NCBI RefSeq assembly: GCF_014645555.1
Contig: NZ_BMLY01000001.1
Coordinates: 701,939-765,938 of the forward strand
Direction: 5' to 3'
From: Silvimonas amylolytica
GTDB taxonomy: Bacteria; Pseudomonadota; Gammaproteobacteria; Burkholderiales; Chitinibacteraceae
DNA length: 64,000 bases
In this document: one piece after another, positions 55,235 to 64,000 of the stretch
Numbering within the stretch: position 1 is the stretch's first letter
Layout: every line of letters starts with the position of its first letter
Made by a program: the position numbers and the translations under genes
The notes under the pieces: model-generated
Told to the model about the DNA's origin: nothing
Seen by the model: the letters and a program-made list of their open reading frames with translations, nothing else
The model's database searches: none

Positions 55235-56017
55235 ATGCAAAACGAACAAATCCGTCCCATCCTGGCTGGCAAGAAAGCGCTGGTGGTGGGTATTGCCAAC
55301 GACAGTTCCATTGCCTGGGGCTGCGCTCAGGCCTTTGCCCAAACGGGTGCAGAACTGGCCATCACCTACGCCAACGAAAAAACCCGCACCTACACCGAGC
55401 CGCTGGCGCAAAGCGTGGATGCACGGTTATTCCTGCCTCTGGATGTCACCCGGGATGAGGAGTTGAACGCAGTCTTCGAGCAAATCAAACAGACCTGGGG
55501 TGAGCTGGATATCCTGGTGCATTCCGTGGCCTGGGCACCCAAAGAAGATCTGCAGGGCGGTTTGATCAATACCTCGGCCAGCGGTTTTAGCCAGGCCATG
55601 GATATCTCCTGCCACTCTTTTATACGCATGGCAAAACTGGCTGCACCCCTCATGAAAAACGGCGGAGCCATGATGGCGATGAGCTACTACGGTGCCAACA
55701 AGGTCGTGCCAAACTACAACCTGATGGGACCCGTGAAAGCCGCACTGGAAGCCAGTTGCCGTTATCTGGCTTATGAACTGGGCAACCAGGGAATTCGTGT
55801 GCATGCGATTTCTCCAGGACCGCTCAAGACGCGTGCGGCATCTGGCCTGAAGGACTTTGATTTGCTACTGAACGAAGCGGCCGAACGCGCCCCGCTGGGC
55901 GAACTCGTGGACATCATGGATGTTGGCTACACCTGCGCTTACCTCGCCTCCCCGTTCGCGCGACGGCTATCCGGGGAGACGCTGTACATTGATGGCGGCG
56001 TGAACATCATGGCGTGA
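55235..56017 (+). CDS. fabI: FabI-type enoyl-ACP reductase
   Basis: 260 aa SDR-type reductase. The cofactor motif GIANDSSIAWGCAQAF lacks the classical TGxxxGxG, as in FabI. The catalytic Y-x6-K motif is in SYYGANKVVPNYNLMGPVKAALEA (read in parts), and the end is LSGETLYIDGGVNIMA. FabI reduces the enoyl-ACP double bond in the last step of fatty-acid elongation. Location in the DUF3141-PTA-AckA operon is typical of a betaproteobacterial cluster, so it may be a second FabI dedicated to that pathway; the main copy may lie elsewhere. Confidence 0.9.
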   Translation: MQNEQIRPILAGKKALVVGIANDSSIAWGCAQAFAQTGAELAITYANEKTRTYTEPLAQSVDARLFLPLDVTRDEELNAVFEQIKQTWGELDILVHSVAWAPKEDLQGGLINTSASGFSQAMDISCHSFIRMAKLAAPLMKNGGAMMAMSYYGANKVVPNYNLMGPVKAALEASCRYLAYELGNQGIRVHAISPGPLKTRAASGLKDFDLLLNEAAERAPLGELVDIMDVGYTCAYLASPFARRLSGETLYIDGGVNIMA

Positions 56018-56033
56018 GTTTTGACCCCGCCTT

Positions 56034-56074
56034 GACACACCCCGGTCCTGCAAATGCAGCCGGGGTGTTTGTTT
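56034..56074 (+). terminator. Operon terminator after fabI
   Basis: ACACCCCGG pairs with CCGGGGTGT around a 14-nt loop, followed by TTGTTTTT, 17 nt after the fabI stop. Confidence 0.8.
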
Positions 56075-56199
56075 TTGGCGTAACGCATTAGCTCGTAAAC
56101 CTTCCGGCAGGGAGTTCGGGCTGCCGCATATGAGAAATATTCTCAGGCAAATGTCATTCAGATGGTCTAGCGTGGTCAGGTAATGTCTGACAGAAAAAT

Positions 56200-57903
56200 A
56201 TGATCATGCTTGATTCTTTCGTCAAACTCATTCAAGAAAACCCTTCCATTGCGCTATTTCTGGCGTTAGCAATCGGCCACGCCATTGGCGCCGTGCGTTT
56301 TATGTCGATCCAGCTGGGTGGGGTTTGCGGCACTTTGCTGGCGGCATTACTGATTGGCCAGGTCGGCGTGCAACCTGACCCAGGCATCAAAAACCTGTTC
56401 TTTGCCCTGTTCATTTTTGCACTGGGCTTTGCGGGTGGCCCCCAGTTCTTTGCCAACCTCAATGCCAAGGGGCTGCGCCTTGGCTTGTTTTCCGCCATTG
56501 AAATCGTAGTGGTCCTGAGTCTTGTGCTGGCGGCTACGCACATTCTGAAACTGGATCAAGGCACCGCAGCGGGCTTGATGGCTGGTGCGGCCACCGAATC
56601 TGCGGTGGTCGGAACGGCTTCAGATGCAGTGGGCAAACTGGCATTGCCAGCAGCGCAAATCACCCAGATGCAGGCCAATGTGGTGACCGCTTACTCAATT
56701 ACCTATGTCTTTGGTCTGATTACGATTGTGGTCATGACCAGCCAGATTTTTCCGTTGCTGCTCCGTGTCAATGTAGAAGCCGAAGCACAACGCTTGTGGG
56801 CCAGCATGGGCGGATCGGTGAGCGACGCTGACGGTCGCAAGGCCGCGCCGGAAATGGTTGGCCGGGCATTCAAGATCACCACGGCAGCGGGTTCCAGCGT
56901 GGATGACGTTGAAAATCGCTATCAGGGTGTCGAGGTGGGTCAGGTCGTCCGCGACGGGCAAAAGCTGCCGCTGACGCAATCCCTGGTCCTGCAAGAAGGT
57001 GACCTTGTCCTGCTGACGGGACGGCGCAGCGCGATGCTGGCTGCGGCCGAGATCGGCCCGGAACAGGCCGATACGCTGTCGCTCGATTTTGCAGTCGAGA
57101 CCATGGAAGTGATTTTCAATCGCCGCGATCTGGCCGACCGCACGCTGGCTGAACTGACTGCCATGGGCCGCCAGTCAGGCGTTTCGGAAGGTGTTCATCT
57201 GGTTGCCATTACCCGTGGCGGCCAATCCATTCCGCCGTTGTTTGATGTACCGCTGCAAACGGGTGATGTACTGCGTTTGTATGGCACCCGGGAAAACCTC
57301 AATCGCCTGGCGCCTCATCTGGGCGCCCGCGTTGATCAATCCGACCGGACCGATTTCACCTTTGCCGGCCTTGGCATTGTGCTGGGTATTCTGATTGGCA
57401 TGCTCAGCCTTCGGGTCTCAGGCGTGGCATTTTCTCTGGGCACGGGCGGTGGCGCGCTGCTGACGGGCCTTGTATTTGGCTGGTATCAGGCTCGCAAACC
57501 ACAGCTGGGCCATATTCCGGCCTCTGCCATCGCATTGCTCAAAGACCTTGGGCTCGCCGTTTTCATTGCCTGCGTCGGCTTGTCATCCGGGCCACAGGCG
57601 ATGACGCTCATTCACAAATATGGCGTGGCGCTCCCCCTCACCGGTGTGCTGATTGCCTTGCTGCCAGCACTGGTTTCGCTGTTTGTTGGCCGTTATGTGC
57701 TCAAGCTGGAGGCGCCGGTATTGCTGGGTGCCATCGCTGGCCAGCAATGCAGCACGCCCGCCCTGAGCGCCGTAGTCAACGTGGCGGGTAATACCACCCC
57801 ATTGTTGGGCTACACCATCACCTATGCCATTTCCAATGCGCTTTTGCCGCTGATGGGACCACTGATCGTGTTCCTGTCAGGCGTGGTCGGCGGCGCACAC
57901 TAG
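56200..57903 (+). CDS. aspT: AspT-type aspartate/alanine exchanger, copy 1
   Basis: 567 aa membrane antiporter of the AAEx family. Two membrane halves (about 15-190 and 385-565) flank a cytoplasmic region with two RCK_C/TrkA-C domains (about 205-375; ENRYQGVEVGQVVRDGQKLP, QTGDVLRLYGTREN). AspT exchanges aspartate for alanine and, with aspartate decarboxylation, produces a proton gradient. No clear RBS is seen, so 56200 or the next ATG at 56206 may be used. It is followed by a second AspT after 42 nt. Confidence 0.9.
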   Translation: MIMLDSFVKLIQENPSIALFLALAIGHAIGAVRFMSIQLGGVCGTLLAALLIGQVGVQPDPGIKNLFFALFIFALGFAGGPQFFANLNAKGLRLGLFSAIEIVVVLSLVLAATHILKLDQGTAAGLMAGAATESAVVGTASDAVGKLALPAAQITQMQANVVTAYSITYVFGLITIVVMTSQIFPLLLRVNVEAEAQRLWASMGGSVSDADGRKAAPEMVGRAFKITTAAGSSVDDVENRYQGVEVGQVVRDGQKLPLTQSLVLQEGDLVLLTGRRSAMLAAAEIGPEQADTLSLDFAVETMEVIFNRRDLADRTLAELTAMGRQSGVSEGVHLVAITRGGQSIPPLFDVPLQTGDVLRLYGTRENLNRLAPHLGARVDQSDRTDFTFAGLGIVLGILIGMLSLRVSGVAFSLGTGGGALLTGLVFGWYQARKPQLGHIPASAIALLKDLGLAVFIACVGLSSGPQAMTLIHKYGVALPLTGVLIALLPALVSLFVGRYVLKLEAPVLLGAIAGQQCSTPALSAVVNVAGNTTPLLGYTITYAISNALLPLMGPLIVFLSGVVGGAH

Positions 57904-57945
57904 CTTTTCCGGGTTGTTCTGATTGGTTTAGACGAGGGGGTTGAT

Positions 57946-59631
57946 GTGGATTGGTTACACGACATTTTCAAACATGCGCCAGAAATTGCATTGTTCTTTT
58001 CATTGGCAGTCGGCTACCGCATCGGGCAGATTCATTTTGGCAAATTCCAGCTTGGCGGTGTGGCCGGCTCCCTGCTGGTTGCTGTCGTCGTGAGCCAGGT
58101 CGGTGTCTCTGTTGACCCTGGCGTCAAGGCCGTCCTGTTTGCGTTGTTCATCTATGCCGTCGGTTACGAAAGCGGCCCGAGTTTTTTCTCTTCGTTGGGC
58201 AGGCAGTCGATCCGGGAAATCATTCTGGCGGCGGTGTTGTCCATCACCGGCCTGCTCACGGTGGTGATCTGCGCCAAAATCTTCGCGCTCGACAAGGGCC
58301 TGGCTGCGGGTATTGCCGCAGGGGGACTGACACAGTCCGCCATTATTGGTACGGCGGGTGACGCCATTACCAAGCTGGGTCTGGGGGCTGATGAGGTCAA
58401 ACGCCTGCAGGCCAACGTGGCGATCGGCTACGCGGTGACCTACGTGTTTGGTTCGTTCGGCGCCATTATTGTTTGCGTCAACATGCTTCCCAAACTGATG
58501 GGCCGCAGCATCCGTGAAGACGCCATCGCCGCAGAAGCGTCGCAACAGGCTGGCGTACATGTACTCGGGCCCGGACAAGTGGCCGCTGCGCCGGCATTGG
58601 TCGGGCGCTTGTACCAGGTGGGCCCGGCGGCTGGCCGGCAAGTGAGCGAGATCGAACAGTCTTCAGAACCGCCCATTACCCTGGAAAAACTCAAGCGTGA
58701 CGGCAAGGTGATCGACATCGCCGCCGATACACAATTGCAGCAAGGCGACATCGTGCTGGTGGTGGGCCGCCGTACCGCGGTGCTGGAACAAGCACCGCGC
58801 CTGGGGACGGAAATCCACGGCGAAGAAGGCATGGATCTGGTGGTGCAAGCGCGCGAACTGGTGGTCACCAGTCAGCAATTGATCGGCAAGAGCCTCAAGG
58901 AAATCGCCGAGCAGACTTCACCGGTGGTGCGCCATGGTGTGTACCTGACTGCCGTATCCCGCATGGGCAAACCCTTGCCGATGGGGCCAGACACCCGTAT
59001 TGAGCGGGGCGATACCGTGCAGATTTATGGTGCAGAGCGTGATATCAACCGCGTCGCTGGCCTGATTGGTTACATGGTGGTGCAGAGCGACAAGACCGAC
59101 TTCGTCTACATGGGTGCCGGTCTGGTGGTGGGGCTGTTGATTGGTCTGATCGTCGTCAAGCTTGGATCCATTCCGCTGACGCTGGGCAGCGGTGGCGGCG
59201 CATTGCTGTCCGGCTTGCTGTTTGGCTGGTATCGCGCCAAGAAGCAGAACTTCGGGCTGATTCCTACCGGAGCGGTGCAGTTACTCAAGGACCTGGGGCT
59301 GGCCGGCTTTGTGGTCGTCGTGGGGTTGTCATCCGGTTTGCAAGCTGTAGAGACCATCAAGGCGCAAGGCATGTCGATTTTCTTGATTGGCGTGGTGGTC
59401 ACCATGTTGCCCATGATTCTGACCATGCTCTTTGGCCGCTACGTGCTGCGCTATGACAACGTCGCTGTGTTTGCCGGCGCCCTCTCCGGCTCACGCAGTG
59501 CTAACCCGGCGTTTGGGGAAATCCTCACCAAGGCAGAAAACGCCGTCCCGACGGTGCCTTTTGCCATCACCTATGCACTGGCTAACGTTTTTCTCACGCT
59601 GCTGGGCCCGTTGATTGTGGCCCTGGTCTGA
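57946..59631 (+). CDS. aspT: AspT-type aspartate/alanine exchanger, copy 2
   Basis: 561 aa, GTG start. The same architecture as copy 1: an N-terminal membrane half (ALFFSLAVGYRIGQIHFGKF), two RCK_C domains, and a C-terminal membrane half containing GSGGGALLSGLLFGWYRAKK and LVGLSSGLQAVE-like segments. The two are clear paralogues but diverged. One could transport a different amino acid or they could form a heteromer. A small hairpin follows before aspD. Confidence 0.92.
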   Translation: MDWLHDIFKHAPEIALFFSLAVGYRIGQIHFGKFQLGGVAGSLLVAVVVSQVGVSVDPGVKAVLFALFIYAVGYESGPSFFSSLGRQSIREIILAAVLSITGLLTVVICAKIFALDKGLAAGIAAGGLTQSAIIGTAGDAITKLGLGADEVKRLQANVAIGYAVTYVFGSFGAIIVCVNMLPKLMGRSIREDAIAAEASQQAGVHVLGPGQVAAAPALVGRLYQVGPAAGRQVSEIEQSSEPPITLEKLKRDGKVIDIAADTQLQQGDIVLVVGRRTAVLEQAPRLGTEIHGEEGMDLVVQARELVVTSQQLIGKSLKEIAEQTSPVVRHGVYLTAVSRMGKPLPMGPDTRIERGDTVQIYGAERDINRVAGLIGYMVVQSDKTDFVYMGAGLVVGLLIGLIVVKLGSIPLTLGSGGGALLSGLLFGWYRAKKQNFGLIPTGAVQLLKDLGLAGFVVVVGLSSGLQAVETIKAQGMSIFLIGVVVTMLPMILTMLFGRYVLRYDNVAVFAGALSGSRSANPAFGEILTKAENAVPTVPFAITYALANVFLTLLGPLIVALV

Positions 59632-59633
59632 TT

Positions 59634-59664
59634 GCGGGCCGGGGTTTCCGGCCTGCCCTTTTTG
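59634..59664 (+). terminator. Weak hairpin between aspT copy 2 and aspD
   Basis: GGGCCGG / CCGGCCT with loop GGTTT, followed by GCCCTTTTTG. It could reduce read-through into aspD or act as an RNA-processing site. Confidence 0.5.
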
Positions 59665-59697
59665 TAAACGATGCAACCGGCAACAGGAGCAGTTTCA

Positions 59698-61365
59698 ATG
59701 AGCAATCTGAATTTCGAAGAACTGGCCACTTTGAGTCCTTTTGAACTCAAAGACGTGTTGATGAAGTCAGCCTCCAGCAATCGCGAACGTTCCATGCTGA
59801 ATGCTGGCCGGGGCAACCCGAACTTCCTGGCCACTGTGCCGCGCCATGGCTTTTTCCAGTTTGGCCTGTTTGCCATGACCGAGGCCGAGCGCTCGTTCAT
59901 TTATATGCCCGAAGGCGTGGGTGGTTTTCCGCAACGTGAAGGCATCGAAGCCCGTTTTGAAATCTTCACCAACACCCATACCGAAACCAAAGGCATCGAT
60001 TTTCTGAAATCGGCCGTGTCCTACGTGCGTGATCAGCTGGGTCTGAATGCCGGTGACTTCATTTATGAGATGTGCGAAGCCATCCTGGGTTGTAACTACC
60101 CGGTGCCGGACCGCATGCTCAATCTGAGCGAAAAAGTGGTGGCGCAATATATCCACCGCGAAATGATCGGCACCCATCCGTTCGTGGGTAGCTTTGACAT
60201 GTACGCAGTCGAAGGCGGTACTGCGGCCATGACTTATCTCTTTAACAGCCTGCGCGAAAACAATCTGCTCAACTCTGGCGACACCATCGCCCTGGGCATG
60301 CCGATCTTCACGCCGTATATCGAGATTCCGGAACTCAACGACTACAAACTGAAAGTCGTGACCATTGATGCACCGCCGGAAAACAAATGGCAATTCACCA
60401 AGAAGGAACTGGACAAGCTGCTGGACCCCAAGGTCAAGGCTTTCTTCCTTGTGAACCCGAGCAACCCGCCTTCCGTACGGATCAGCCAGGAAACACTGGA
60501 ATACATTGCCGATATCGTCAAACGCCGGCCCGATCTGATCCTGCTGACCGATGACGTTTACGGCACCTTTGCCGATGATTTCGTCTCGTTGTTTGCCCTG
60601 TGCCCATACAACACCATTCTGGTGTATTCGTTCTCCAAATACTTTGGCGCGACCGGCTGGCGCATGGGTGTGGTTGCCACGCACGAGACCAATCTGTTCG
60701 ATGAACTGATTGCCAAACTGCCCGAGGCCAAACTCAAGGAACTGGACGAGCGCTATGGTTCAATTACCACCGAGCCGCGCAAGCTCAAGTTTATTGATCG
60801 ACTGGTCGCGGATAGCCGTACTGTGGCGTTGAATCACACGGCGGGCTTGTCCACGCCGGTGCAGGCGCAAATGGCGTTGTTCTCTTTGTTTGCGCTGATG
60901 GATGAACCAGAAGCCTACAAGAAAGCGATGAAGCGCATTGTCCGCCGCCGCAAGATCGCGCTGTACAAAGAACTGGGGCTGGAAGTGCCGCACGATCCGG
61001 ATTCGATCGACTACTACCACTTGCTGGACTGGGAAACGATCGCCACCCAATTGCACGGCCGCGACTTTGTCGACGCGATGCTCAAGCAGTTCAAGCCCAA
61101 TGAGTACTTGCTCAAGCTGGCAGAAGAAACCGGCGTAGTGCTGCTGCCAGGCCGGGGTTTCGGCACCACGCACCCTTCGGGCCGTGTATCGCTGGCCAAC
61201 TTGAACGAAGTGGATTACGCCCGTATCGGTGCCGCAGTACGCAAACTGGGAGACAGCTACTACCAGAAGTGGTTGGCCAGCAAAGGTGGCAAGAAACCTG
61301 CTGCTGCCGCAGCCGCCGCTGCACCGGCAGCCAAAAAGGCAAAGCCTGCGACCAAACGCAAGTAA
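59698..61365 (+). CDS. aspD: Aspartate 4-decarboxylase (PLP-dependent)
   Basis: 555 aa, EC 4.1.1.12: L-aspartate to L-alanine plus CO2. PLP lysine is Lys314 in SFSKYFGATGWRMG. NPSNPPSVR and LLTDDVYGTFADDF are further aminotransferase fold I marks. The length is close to that of AspD from Comamonas/Alcaligenes plus a C-terminal Ala/Lys-rich tail of about 25 residues (PAAAAAAAAPAAKK...) that is unusual. CAGGAG precedes the ATG at 59698. Together with the AspT genes it makes the complete aspartate-alanine proton-motive cycle. Confidence 0.93.
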   Translation: MSNLNFEELATLSPFELKDVLMKSASSNRERSMLNAGRGNPNFLATVPRHGFFQFGLFAMTEAERSFIYMPEGVGGFPQREGIEARFEIFTNTHTETKGIDFLKSAVSYVRDQLGLNAGDFIYEMCEAILGCNYPVPDRMLNLSEKVVAQYIHREMIGTHPFVGSFDMYAVEGGTAAMTYLFNSLRENNLLNSGDTIALGMPIFTPYIEIPELNDYKLKVVTIDAPPENKWQFTKKELDKLLDPKVKAFFLVNPSNPPSVRISQETLEYIADIVKRRPDLILLTDDVYGTFADDFVSLFALCPYNTILVYSFSKYFGATGWRMGVVATHETNLFDELIAKLPEAKLKELDERYGSITTEPRKLKFIDRLVADSRTVALNHTAGLSTPVQAQMALFSLFALMDEPEAYKKAMKRIVRRRKIALYKELGLEVPHDPDSIDYYHLLDWETIATQLHGRDFVDAMLKQFKPNEYLLKLAEETGVVLLPGRGFGTTHPSGRVSLANLNEVDYARIGAAVRKLGDSYYQKWLASKGGKKPAAAAAAAAPAAKKAKPATKRK

Positions 61366-61429
61366 AACGGCTCCGGGCTGGCGGCATGAAGCCAGCCCGC
61401 AGTGCAGGTTAGCCACAACAAACCGCAAT

Positions 61430-61464
61430 AAAAAAAGCCCTTGTTCTCAAGGGCTTTTTTGTTT
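61430..61464. terminator. Terminator between convergent aspD and MscS-type genes
   Basis: Stem AAAAAGCCCTTG / CAAGGGCTTTTT, loop TTCT, with A- and T-tracts. Confidence 0.88.
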
Positions 61465-61521
61465 TCTGCGGGATATCACAGCCGGCTGAAGATAACCCGG
61501 CCGCCTACCGGACGAATACGC

Positions 61522-63168
61522 TCAGGGATTGTTTTCCGGTGGGCGATTGACAGGCTCCGGATACCACCCTGTCTCCGGCACGAGTACCGCGCCTTCGGGC
61601 TGCATTCTGAAATGCGGGGACATGATCTGGACGCCCCAACGGTTAAATTCATCCTGGATTTCAGCATGCAGGATGGACAGGATCCCGACGGCCCGCATCG
61701 GTTCTGCACAATGCGCAAACAGTTCGTACTCGACATAAAAATCTGACAGGCCGCGCTGTACAACGTAGGGCTCCGGCTGCAGGGCCAGTCCTGGGGTTCG
61801 CTTGGCTGCATTGACCAGCATGGCATGCACCTGGCGCCACGGTGTGTCATAGCCAATGGTGACCACCGTCGAGAGCAGCGAACCGGCCTCGCCCGCAGCA
61901 CGGGTGAAATTGCGGATGTTATTGCCCACCACTACTGCGTTGGGGATGGTGATTTCTTCCTTTTGCAGCGTTGTGAGCTTGACCGACAGCGTCGACAGTT
62001 CCGTCACCACGCCACGGGTATCGCCAATGGCCACGAGGTCTCCCCGGCGCAATGCGCGCGAGTAAACCAGCACCATCCCACTCATAAGCTGGTTCACGAT
62101 ACCGGCTGAACCAAGGGTGATCATAAAACCAAAAAGAACCGACAATCCCTTGAAAACATCGCTTTGCGAGCCCGGGATATAGGGGTAGGCAAACGTTAAA
62201 CCGAGAGCCCAGACGACGACGGACACCATGCGCCGCGTGGCACCAGCGGTGTCCGGATGCATGCCAGGCACTTCCAGCCGGCCCTCCTGCACGGCGATAA
62301 ACACGCGGGCGATCACATCCTGAATGGCACGCGTGATCATCAGGATCACGATCACCGTGATAATGCCTGGCAAAGCGTCGACGAAACCACGCGCAATGCG
62401 TGCCAGCAGGTCCAGCAAGAAGCCACCCAGGCGTTCTCCCACCGGTTGCGTCAATGCAAACTGGTCAAGCGTATAAATCAGCCACAAGTAAATAAGCGCG
62501 AGAGCGGCAAATGTCCCGACGATCTGCGTCACCCTGTTGGCAAGCGCCATACTGGCATCGAGCCAGTCGAACCCGCTGACCTCGATATTGGCCTGTTTGC
62601 GACGCGTTCTGCTGATCGCAGCCAGCAATGCCTTTCTGGCCTTGCCCATGATCCAGAGCGCGACAAACAACAGTAACAAGGCAATCAGTGCAGCAATGAC
62701 GCCATGAATGAGGTTAGGCCAGTGCACGCCCTCCAGTCTGGCCTGCAGGGCGCTTTGCAATTGTTTTTGCACATCCGCGACAAATACATCGAAGGAGCGA
62801 TGATCATCTGCGGCCATATCTTCTTTCACGACATAAAACAGTAAGCGGTCCCCGAGTTGATACACCGTCACCGGGGTGGTGTCGTAGGTGACGGTGAAGT
62901 GACGCAACGGCTCATCAAGCTCTGCTTCTTTTAGTTCCTGCAGACGTTTGAGACCGCGCTCTGCACGATCCTGCGGGCTGATTCCGGCCACGGTGGCGCG
63001 AAAAGAGACGATATCCCGGTTCACAAAACTGAGCGCAGATGGCGCTGACGCAATCGTTGTACCCGCAGAAGACGGCGACGACGCCGCCGATTCCGCCATG
63101 GTCAATCCTGAAAAAAGGATCAGCAGCAGACAGAAAAACCGGATACCCCAAGTGTTGAAGTACTTCAT
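61522..63168 (-). CDS. MscS-family mechanosensitive channel
   Basis: 548 aa. Signal peptide to about residue 25 (LLLILFSGLTMAESA), a periplasmic domain, several membrane segments, then the conserved pore-beta region (GSAGIVNQLMSGMVLVYSRALRRGDLVAIGDTRGVV, in pieces; SVKLTTLQKEEITIPNAVVVGNNIRNF). It would open on hypo-osmotic shock. The ATG at 63168 is preferred because it gives a proper signal peptide; longer forms starting at 63195 or 63285 are possible. The choline transporter gene upstream on the same strand also relates to osmoprotection. Confidence 0.9.
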   Translation of the reverse strand: MKYFNTWGIRFFCLLLILFSGLTMAESAASSPSSAGTTIASAPSALSFVNRDIVSFRATVAGISPQDRAERGLKRLQELKEAELDEPLRHFTVTYDTTPVTVYQLGDRLLFYVVKEDMAADDHRSFDVFVADVQKQLQSALQARLEGVHWPNLIHGVIAALIALLLLFVALWIMGKARKALLAAISRTRRKQANIEVSGFDWLDASMALANRVTQIVGTFAALALIYLWLIYTLDQFALTQPVGERLGGFLLDLLARIARGFVDALPGIITVIVILMITRAIQDVIARVFIAVQEGRLEVPGMHPDTAGATRRMVSVVVWALGLTFAYPYIPGSQSDVFKGLSVLFGFMITLGSAGIVNQLMSGMVLVYSRALRRGDLVAIGDTRGVVTELSTLSVKLTTLQKEEITIPNAVVVGNNIRNFTRAAGEAGSLLSTVVTIGYDTPWRQVHAMLVNAAKRTPGLALQPEPYVVQRGLSDFYVEYELFAHCAEPMRAVGILSILHAEIQDEFNRWGVQIMSPHFRMQPEGAVLVPETGWYPEPVNRPPENNP

Positions 63169-63294
63169 GGTGGAGACGTCCCTGCAAAAAGACATGGTTG
63201 GGCAGCCTGGCTTGCCCACGTACGCTAGCCATCTCATGGAGGTAGCCGTTCGCGACAGGCGTAATCGCAACGGATGCACCACCATGAATGGAGG

Positions 63295-64000
63295 TTAATG
63301 GCTGATATGCCCCGGCGCGGTATGCAGCAAATGCGTGCGGCGATCGCTACTCAATGAAAGATAGCGCTCGTACTGACGCAAGATGTCCGCAATGATTTCC
63401 TCTTCGCGCAGATGCTGGATGTCGTATCCCTCGCGCCCGTCTTCAAAGAAAGTCACCGGTTCGTACACCAGACCATCGTCATCATCTTCGGCCTGCGCTT
63501 GCGCCAGCATGAACGCCGGCAAGACGCGACTGGTTACGCGTACGCCGTAGATAAAGTCCCGCACACCTTCAATCGGGATCACAAGGTGGACTCCATCTTC
63601 GGTATTGTCACCGACCACCTGGGCCTGCACATCGCGGCGCTGCAGCTCTGCACTGACCTGACGCATGGCAGAGAGCACCTTGCTCTGCAGGAACAAGCGC
63701 ACTTCTTCCTCTGTAGAACGGTGCACCAGTTGCGCCAGGCGTTTACGCCAGTGCGCGCCACTCCAGAAACTGGTGGCATGAGCCAGATCTTGCGAATAAT
63801 GCGCGAGATCAGCTTTCAAGCCTCGCCATAAGCCAAAACACAGCAGCAACATGATGATGGTCAGCGGCAGCGCCGCCACCAGTGTCATGGCCTGCAGGGC
63901 CTTCAGGCCACCTGCCAGCATCAGGATCGCGGCCGTCAGCCCCAGCACCACTGTCCAGAACAGCCGCTGCCAGACCGGGGAATGCGGCGCACCACGCGTG
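63295..64000 (-). CDS. betT: BCCT-family choline/betaine transporter BetT, C-terminal part
   Basis: Partial gene running off the right edge; the 5' end lies beyond the window. The frame is open from 64000 with PVWQRLFWTVVLGLTAAI, so the apparent start inside (63951) is only an internal codon. The visible part holds the last membrane segments (TMTLVAALPLTIIMLLLCFGLWRG) and a long cytoplasmic C-terminal tail (about 170 residues, acidic, AQAEDDDDGLVYEPVTFFEDGREGYD) that in BetT regulates osmotic activation. It imports choline for glycine betaine synthesis. Confidence 0.88.
   Translation of the reverse strand, partial: TRGAPHSPVWQRLFWTVVLGLTAAILMLAGGLKALQAMTLVAALPLTIIMLLLCFGLWRGLKADLAHYSQDLAHATSFWSGAHWRKRLAQLVHRSTEEEVRLFLQSKVLSAMRQVSAELQRRDVQAQVVGDNTEDGVHLVIPIEGVRDFIYGVRVTSRVLPAFMLAQAQAEDDDDGLVYEPVTFFEDGREGYDIQHLREEEIIADILRQYERYLSLSSDRRTHLLHTAPGHISH

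Noticed and set aside
59767-60684. 305-residue minus-strand open frame opposite aspD
   Set aside because: Antisense shadow; aspD has full motif support and an RBS.

Overview
The window looks like a chromosomal segment of a free-living betaproteobacterium, most likely from the Neisseriales (Chromobacteriaceae/Chitinibacteraceae side). The clues are the tmRNA tag ANDETYALAA (the form I remember from Neisseria and Chromobacterium), the block aminohydrolase-ubiG-gph, RoxA, SlyD, a choline BCCT transporter, and many environmental functions such as glycoside hydrolases, chemoreceptors and efflux. It carries no rRNA, no recognisable tRNA and no CRISPR array.

Layout. 0.2-8.0 kb is housekeeping: a degenerate Bcp peroxiredoxin with slyD, the ribosomal oxygenase roxA with a small overlapping partner, an Ala/Ser/Asp-rich lipoprotein, the aminohydrolase-ubiG-gph operon, an acuI-like reductase and a hot-dog thioesterase. 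The tmRNA gene ssrA (8008-8367) follows, and its 3' end is the left end of a 7.4-kb integrative element (8345-15787). That element holds a tyrosine integrase, an AlpA-type regulator, a DUF3631 ATPase, a small TubC-docking-like protein, a large P-loop ATPase of the Sll1717 type and several unknown genes, and it has no virion genes. A degenerate copy of the ssrA 3' end and a second integrase-arm-like repeat mark its right end.

16-20 kb holds two tandem PEP-CTERM-like secreted proteins, a LuxR-type regulator and an exported protein. 20-38.5 kb is an accessory zone rich in one-component regulators (LysR, two TetR, two AraC, MarR-GNAT), SDR oxidoreductases, a GH3 beta-glucosidase lipoprotein, a MipA-type outer-membrane protein, an MFS pump and alpha/beta hydrolases. 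Palindromes suited to several of these regulators can be seen. 39-42.3 kb has a GH10 xylanase lipoprotein translationally coupled to a TPR-glycosyltransferase-like protein.

42.6-49.5 kb is a sensing block. A chemoreceptor with a complete sugar-binding protein fused to its cytoplasmic C-terminus, the most unusual gene here, lies divergent from a bacteriohemerythrin. An I78-like inhibitor lipoprotein, gap and a conventional dCache chemoreceptor follow. 50.7-56.0 kb is a tight operon of a PhaC-like DUF3141 hydrolase, a phosphotransacylase, acetate kinase and a FabI-type reductase, probably linking acyl-CoA, acyl-phosphate and ATP. 56.2-61.4 kb has two consecutive AspT-type exchangers and aspartate 4-decarboxylase, an aspartate/alanine exchange module that generates proton-motive force. 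The window ends with an MscS-family channel and the C-terminal part of a BetT-type choline transporter, both linked to osmotic stress.

All assignments come from reading motifs and recalled family patterns; no database search was run.
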